From Streptomyces sp. MMG1121 (GTDB taxonomy: Bacteria > Actinomycetota > Actinomycetes > Streptomycetales > Streptomycetaceae), in NCBI RefSeq assembly GCF_001280015.1, contig NZ_LGDV01000074.1:1-64000 (forward strand): a stretch of 64,000 nucleotides of DNA. The letters run 5' to 3'. The translations under genes were made by a program, and so were the position numbers. Below are positions 60,223 to 64,000 of this stretch, piece after piece. The notes below the pieces were generated by a model, which was given only the letters and a program-made list of their open reading frames with translations, had not been told where the DNA came from and searched no databases. Each line of letters starts with the position of its first letter. Position 1 is the first letter of the stretch.

Positions 60223-60295
60223 CTCCCCCGACTGGACTCGAACCAGTAACCTGCCGGTTAACAGCCGGCTGCTCTGCCAATTGAGCTACGGAGGA
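60223..60295 (-). tRNA. tRNA-Asn (GUU), copy 1
   Basis: A 73-nt cloverleaf on the minus strand has acceptor TCCTCCG/CGGGGGA, D arm GCTC/GAGC, anticodon loop CTGTTAA with GUU, T arm ACTGG-TTCGAGT-CCAGT and discriminator G. No CCA is encoded. It is the promoter-distal of two identical copies. Confidence 0.95.
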
Positions 60296-60301
60296 CCGAA
60301 G

Positions 60302-60374
60302 CTCCCCCGACTGGACTCGAACCAGTAACCTGCCGGTTAACAGCCGGCTGCTCTGCCAATTGAGCTACGGAGGA
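60302..60374 (-). tRNA. tRNA-Asn (GUU), copy 2
   Basis: This 73-nt gene is identical in sequence to the copy 6 bp away, so the two form a recent tandem duplication of about 79 bp. It is transcribed first on the minus strand and probably shares one primary transcript with the other copy. Confidence 0.95.
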
Positions 60375-60533
60375 TCGCCTCGATTGCATCGAACGTACCT
60401 ACCTGGGTATTCGCCAGGGGGCGGGCGCTCGCTGCGACACATACATTAGCGCAAGCAGGGGGGTGCTCCGCCAATCGGTATCCCCCGGCGCCCACGTCGC
60501 ACCGCAGACCCAGGCAAGAGAAGGGTGGCAGCC

Positions 60534-60839
60534 ATGCGCTACCGGCTCACGTTCGTCGCCGGTCTGGCCCTCGGTTACGTACTCGGCACGAGGGCCGGAC
60601 GCGAGCGCTACGAACAGCTGAAGAAGTCCGCTCGGCGCATCGCGCAGAACCCGGCCGTCCGGAACACCGCCGAGACGGCCGCCCAGCAGGGCCGCCAGTA
60701 CGCCGGCAGGGCCTTCCACACGGTCAGCGGCAAGGTCGGCGACCGGGTCCCGGAAACGGTGGCCCAGCGCGTGCGGTCGCTGCGGGAGCGGAACCTCAAC
60801 GGCACCCCCGAGGACGACTGGGGCACGAGCAACACGTAG
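60534..60839 (+). CDS. YtxH-like small membrane-associated protein
   Basis: The 101-residue protein starts at an ATG with AGAAGGG about 8 nt upstream; a GTG at 60525 is less likely. It begins with a short hydrophobic helix ending in a glycine-zipper (RLTFVAGLALGYVLGTRAGRERYEQL), the usual opening of YtxH-domain proteins, followed by a charged helical region and an acidic end. Such proteins are small membrane-associated stress or structural proteins with no known biochemical role. It stands alone between the tRNA genes and the sugar kinase. Confidence 0.75.
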   Translation: MRYRLTFVAGLALGYVLGTRAGRERYEQLKKSARRIAQNPAVRNTAETAAQQGRQYAGRAFHTVSGKVGDRVPETVAQRVRSLRERNLNGTPEDDWGTSNT

Positions 60840-60899
60840 GGCAGCCCCCTTGGGCGCTCCCGGGCGAAGCAACCGCGGGGATGCGGCAAAATTCTCCGT

Positions 60900-62354
60900 A
60901 TGGGGATAGTCGCCGGGTTGGACAGCTCGCCCGATTTCACTCGCATCGTCGTCTGTGACGCGGACACCGGTGCCGTACTACGGCAGGGATACGCGCCGCA
61001 CCCGGTCGACGCACCGGACGGCGAGAAGCGTCCGAGCGACGTCGACCCGCAGGCCTGGCTGCTGTCCCTGGGCGAGGCCGCGGGGGGCGGTCTGCTGGAG
61101 GGCGTGCAGGCCATCGGCGTGTCGGCCCAGCAGAACACCGTGGTCCCGCTGGACGCCCAGGGCAACACCGTGCGCCCGGCGCTGGTCGGCGGCGACAAGC
61201 GGACGCAGGTCGCGGCGGCCGACCTGGTCGACGCGCTCGGCGGACGCGAGGCCTGGGCGCAGGCCGTCGGGTGCGTGCCGCAGGCCGCCCAGCCGGTCAC
61301 CAAACTGCGCTGGCTCGCGAAGAACGAGCCCGAGAACGCCCGCAGGACGGCCGTGCTGCTCCAGGCGCACGACTGGCTGGTGTGGCAGTTGCTCGGGCGG
61401 CCGGTGCGCAGGACCACCGATCGCGGCGGCGCCTCCTCGACCGGGTACTGGTCGGCCGCCACCGGCGGCTACCGGCCCGACCTGGTCGAGCTGGCGCTCG
61501 GGCACCAGGCGATGCTGCCGGAGGTGATCGGCCCGTCGGACGCGGCCGGTACGACCCCGGAGGGGCTGCTGATCTCGGCCGGTACCGGGGAGACCATGGC
61601 CGCCGCGTTCGGGCTCGGGATCGGGCTGGGCGACGCCGTCGTCTCGCTCGGGGCCTCCGGGTCCGTGATGGCCGTGCATCCGGAGGCGCTCGCCGACCAG
61701 TCGGGGATGATCACCTCGCTCGCGGACGCGACCGGCATGCACCTGCCGGTCGTCACCACCCTGAACGCCGTACGGACCCTGCGCGGCACCGCCGAACTGC
61801 TCGGGCTGCCGGATCTGGAGAGCCTGTCCGAGCTGGCGACGAAGTCGACGCCGGGGGCCCATGGGCTGGTCCTGCTCCCCTATCTGGAGGGCGAGCGGAC
61901 GCCCCATCTGCCGCACACCGCGGGCACGCTCGCCGGGCTGCGGCGCGAGTCGATGAAGCCCGAGCATCTGGCGCGGGCGGCGTTCGAGGGCATGCTGTGC
62001 GGGCTCGCCGACGCGCTGGACCTGCTGCGCGGGCGGGGCGTGGAGGTGCGGCGGATCTTCCTGCTGGGCCCGGCCGCCGAGCTGCCCGCCGTACAGGCCT
62101 CGGCGCCGTCGCTGTTCGGGGCCCAGGTCGTCGTACCGCAGCCGGCGGACTACGCGGCGATCGGTGCGGCCCGGCAGGCCGCGTGGGCGCTCGGCGTGTC
62201 GCAGGGCGCACTCGACCCGCGCACCCCGCCGGCCTGGCAGGGCGCGGCGGCGCAGGTGCTGGAGCCGGGCGACGAACTGGCGGTGGGCCAGGCCGTACGG
62301 CAGCAGTTCACCGCCGTGCGGGAGCAGACCCATCCGGGGGCATTTCGCCCGTAA
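60900..62354 (+). CDS. FGGY-family carbohydrate kinase (xylulokinase-like)
   Basis: The 484-residue kinase has the two FGGY actin-like lobes: VAGLDSSPDFTRIVVCD at the start, IGVSAQQNTVVPLD (family GxSGQxHG-like, with the catalytic His position changed to Asn), ALVGGDKRT, RRTTDRGGASSTGYW, SAGTGETMAAAFGLG, VVSLGASGSV and LLPYLEGERTPHLP. Xylulose is the usual substrate of this subgroup in Streptomyces. The altered SAQQNT motif deserves note. It is a single gene followed 132 bp later by an ABC exporter. Confidence 0.85.
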   Translation: MGIVAGLDSSPDFTRIVVCDADTGAVLRQGYAPHPVDAPDGEKRPSDVDPQAWLLSLGEAAGGGLLEGVQAIGVSAQQNTVVPLDAQGNTVRPALVGGDKRTQVAAADLVDALGGREAWAQAVGCVPQAAQPVTKLRWLAKNEPENARRTAVLLQAHDWLVWQLLGRPVRRTTDRGGASSTGYWSAATGGYRPDLVELALGHQAMLPEVIGPSDAAGTTPEGLLISAGTGETMAAAFGLGIGLGDAVVSLGASGSVMAVHPEALADQSGMITSLADATGMHLPVVTTLNAVRTLRGTAELLGLPDLESLSELATKSTPGAHGLVLLPYLEGERTPHLPHTAGTLAGLRRESMKPEHLARAAFEGMLCGLADALDLLRGRGVEVRRIFLLGPAAELPAVQASAPSLFGAQVVVPQPADYAAIGAARQAAWALGVSQGALDPRTPPAWQGAAAQVLEPGDELAVGQAVRQQFTAVREQTHPGAFRP

Positions 62355-62486
62355 CGCCACAAAAGCATATGGTCGTACGCGCTTCGCCCCCGAGTAAATG
62401 GGTTGAGGTAACGCGGGTGGAGTGTCCGACGATAGGGGCCAAGGGCAACCGAACCAGCCCCCGTCGCCGACTCCGAGAGACGTAGC

Positions 62487-64000
62487 GTGCTCATACGACT
62501 TCTGCGGACCTATCTCAGGCCCTACAAGAAACCCATCGCCCTCCTGGTGCTGCTGCAGTTCCTGCAGACCTGCGCCTCCCTCTACCTGCCCACTCTGAAC
62601 GCGCACATCATCGACAACGGCGTCGTGAAGGGTGACACGGGTTACATCCTGTCGTACGGCGCCCTGATGGTCGGCATCTCGCTGGCCCAGGTCGTGTGCA
62701 ACATGGGAGCCGTGTACTTCGGCGCACGCACCGCCTCCGCGCTCGGCCGTGACGTACGCGGTGCCGTCTTCGACCGTGTGCAGTCCTTCTCCTCGCGTGA
62801 GGTGGGACACTTCGGCGCCCCCTCGCTCATCACCCGTACGACGAACGACGTACAGCAGGTCCAGATGCTGGCCCTGATGACGTTCACGCTGATGGTGTCG
62901 GCGCCCATCATGTGTGTCGGCGGCATCGTCATGGCCCTCGGTCTGGACGTTCCGCTGTCCGGGGTGCTGGTCGCCGTGGTGCCGGTGCTCGCGATCTGCG
63001 TCACGCTCATCGTGCGCCGGCTGCGTCCGCTGTTCCGCTCGATGCAGGTCCGTCTCGACACGGTGAACCGGGTGCTGCGCGAGCAGATCAGCGGCAACCG
63101 GGTGATCCGCGCCTTCGTCCGCGACGCGTACGAGCAGGGCCGGTTCGGGAAGGCGAACGCCGATCTGACCGATATGCAGCTGGCCACCGGCCGGATGCTC
63201 GCGCTGATGTTCCCGATGGTCATGACCGTGGTGAACCTGTCGTCGATCGCGGTCGTGTGGTTCGGCGCGCACCGCATCGACAGCGGCGGAATGCGGATCG
63301 GCGACCTGACCGCGTTCCTCGCCTATCTGATGCAGATCGTCATGTCCGTGATGATGGCCACCTTCATGTTCATGATGGTGCCGCGTGCGGAGGTCTGCGC
63401 CGAGCGCATCGAGGAGGTCCTCGGCACCGACTCCAGCGTGGTGCCGCCGGCCGCGCCGGTCACCGAGCTGCGCCGGCACGGGCATCTGGAACTGCGCGGG
63501 GCGGGCTTCCGCTATCCGGGGGCCGAGGAGCCTGTGCTCAAGGCCGTCGACCTGGTCGCCCGGCCGGGTGAGACGACCGCCGTGATCGGCTCCACCGGCA
63601 GCGGCAAGTCCACGCTGCTCGGGCTCGTCCCGCGGCTGTTCGACGCCACCGAGGGCGAGGTCCTCGTGGACGGCGTGGACGTCCAGCAGGTCGGCCCGCA
63701 ACTGCTGGCGAAGACGGTCGGGATGGTCCCGCAGAAGCCGTACCTCTTCGCGGGCACGGTCGCCACCAACCTGCGCTACGGCAACCCGGACGCCACCGAC
63801 GAGGAGCTGTGGCACGCGCTGGAGGTGGCACAGGCCAAGGGCTTCGTCAGCAAGCTGGAGGGCGGGCTCGACGCGCCCATCGCGCAGGGCGGCACCAACG
63901 TCTCCGGCGGTCAGCGCCAGCGGCTCGCCATCGCCCGCACGCTGGTGCAGCGCCCGGAGATCTACCTCTTCGACGACTCCTTCTCCGCACTCGACTACGC
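62487..64000 (+). CDS. ABC exporter half-transporter (partial, runs off the window)
   Basis: The frame starts at a GTG (VLIRLLRTYLRPYKKP) and is still open at the window end, giving at least 504 residues. Residues 1-300 form a six-helix exporter membrane domain (LLVLLQFLQTCASLYLP, TLMVSAPIMCVGGIVMAL). The ATPase domain has Walker A IGSTGSGKSTLL, Q-loop VPQKPYLFAGT, signature VSGGQRQRLAIARTL and Walker B YLFDDSFSALD. Asp in the Walker B end suggests the first, less active half of a heterodimeric exporter, whose partner gene would lie beyond the window. Confidence 0.9.
   Translation, partial: MLIRLLRTYLRPYKKPIALLVLLQFLQTCASLYLPTLNAHIIDNGVVKGDTGYILSYGALMVGISLAQVVCNMGAVYFGARTASALGRDVRGAVFDRVQSFSSREVGHFGAPSLITRTTNDVQQVQMLALMTFTLMVSAPIMCVGGIVMALGLDVPLSGVLVAVVPVLAICVTLIVRRLRPLFRSMQVRLDTVNRVLREQISGNRVIRAFVRDAYEQGRFGKANADLTDMQLATGRMLALMFPMVMTVVNLSSIAVVWFGAHRIDSGGMRIGDLTAFLAYLMQIVMSVMMATFMFMMVPRAEVCAERIEEVLGTDSSVVPPAAPVTELRRHGHLELRGAGFRYPGAEEPVLKAVDLVARPGETTAVIGSTGSGKSTLLGLVPRLFDATEGEVLVDGVDVQQVGPQLLAKTVGMVPQKPYLFAGTVATNLRYGNPDATDEELWHALEVAQAKGFVSKLEGGLDAPIAQGGTNVSGGQRQRLAIARTLVQRPEIYLFDDSFSALDY

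Noticed and set aside
60066..60284. 72-codon ORF across the tRNA region
   Set aside because: It runs through a tRNA-Asn gene and its terminator; the sequence is explained by the RNA genes.
60223..60374. The two tRNA-Asn copies as att sites of an integrated element
   Set aside because: They are only 6 bp apart with intact cloverleaves and no integrase nearby, so a simple tandem duplication explains them.
60978..63815. 945-codon open frame on the minus strand
   Set aside because: It runs opposite the sugar kinase and ABC exporter genes and is His/Arg/Gly-rich, typical of a shadow.
1..64000. CRISPR array, prophage, IS element or integrase
   Set aside because: No regularly spaced repeats, transposase or integrase motifs were found in any gene or gap.

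Overview
This is a high-GC actinobacterial chromosome segment, almost certainly Streptomyces. Third codon positions are nearly all G or C, many starts are GTG, translational overlaps of the ATGA/GTGA type are frequent, and two genes carry a rare TTA codon. It also holds a MatB-like synthetase next to a fused carboxyltransferase, and an Mbl-type MreB paralogue in an arrangement I remember from Streptomyces core chromosomes. No plasmid, phage, IS or CRISPR features were seen.

Region 1 (1-10.1 kb) is plant-polysaccharide catabolism. It has the tail of a proline-rich protein, a broken GH43 arabinanase remnant, a secreted DUF4360 protein, an Rrf2 regulator, a Tat-exported GH35 beta-galactosidase, a GH51 arabinofuranosidase, and a complete sugar ABC importer (binding protein plus two permeases, no ATPase) with an inverted repeat upstream. 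The set suggests uptake and trimming of arabinogalactan or arabinan oligosaccharides.

Region 2 (10.3-28.4 kb) is mixed core genome. It contains an ImmA/IrrE-like peptidase with a seven-helix MAB_1171c-type membrane protein, an SMP-30 lactonase with its IclR regulator, an SDR and divergent LysR, an ATP-grasp protein, matB with an AccD-AccA-like fusion, a large secreted subtilase divergent from a Trypco1 protein, mbl, a GAF histidine kinase with an eroded ATPase domain, a DUF2000 protein and an Lrp/AsnC regulator.

Region 3 (28.4-59.9 kb) looks like a biosynthetic gene cluster for an unidentified small, amino-acid- or nucleoside-like product, with no PKS and no multimodular NRPS. The left operon (minus) encodes LeuA-, LeuC- and LeuD-like enzymes, an aminotransferase, an MbtH-adenylation-carrier tridomain protein and a P450: chain extension of a 2-keto acid, transamination, loading on a carrier and oxidation. 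Next come a type II thioesterase, an amino-acid permease, and an operon of PurC-like ligase, SDR, unknown protein and HAD phosphatase that recalls the PurC/SDR pairs of coformycin/pentostatin pathways. A minus-strand operon holds a possible HDxxGH iron oxygenase, a SufS-like PLP enzyme, a methyltransferase, a MetB-like enzyme and a homocysteine methyltransferase. The plus-strand right arm has an MFS exporter, a short-form S-adenosylhomocysteinase, a second MFS transporter, an SGNH hydrolase, a 29-aa peptide, a two-lobed haem-oxygenase-like iron oxidase, a NodU/CmcH carbamoyltransferase, a 55-aa membrane peptide and an ATP-grasp ligase. The SGNH, small peptides and carbamoyltransferase resemble the sxtI-J-K-L group of saxitoxin clusters.

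Region 4 (59.9-64 kb) returns to core genome: a CAU-anticodon tRNA and two tandem tRNA-Asn genes at the cluster border, a small YtxH-like protein, an FGGY sugar kinase and the start of an ABC exporter half-transporter cut by the window end.
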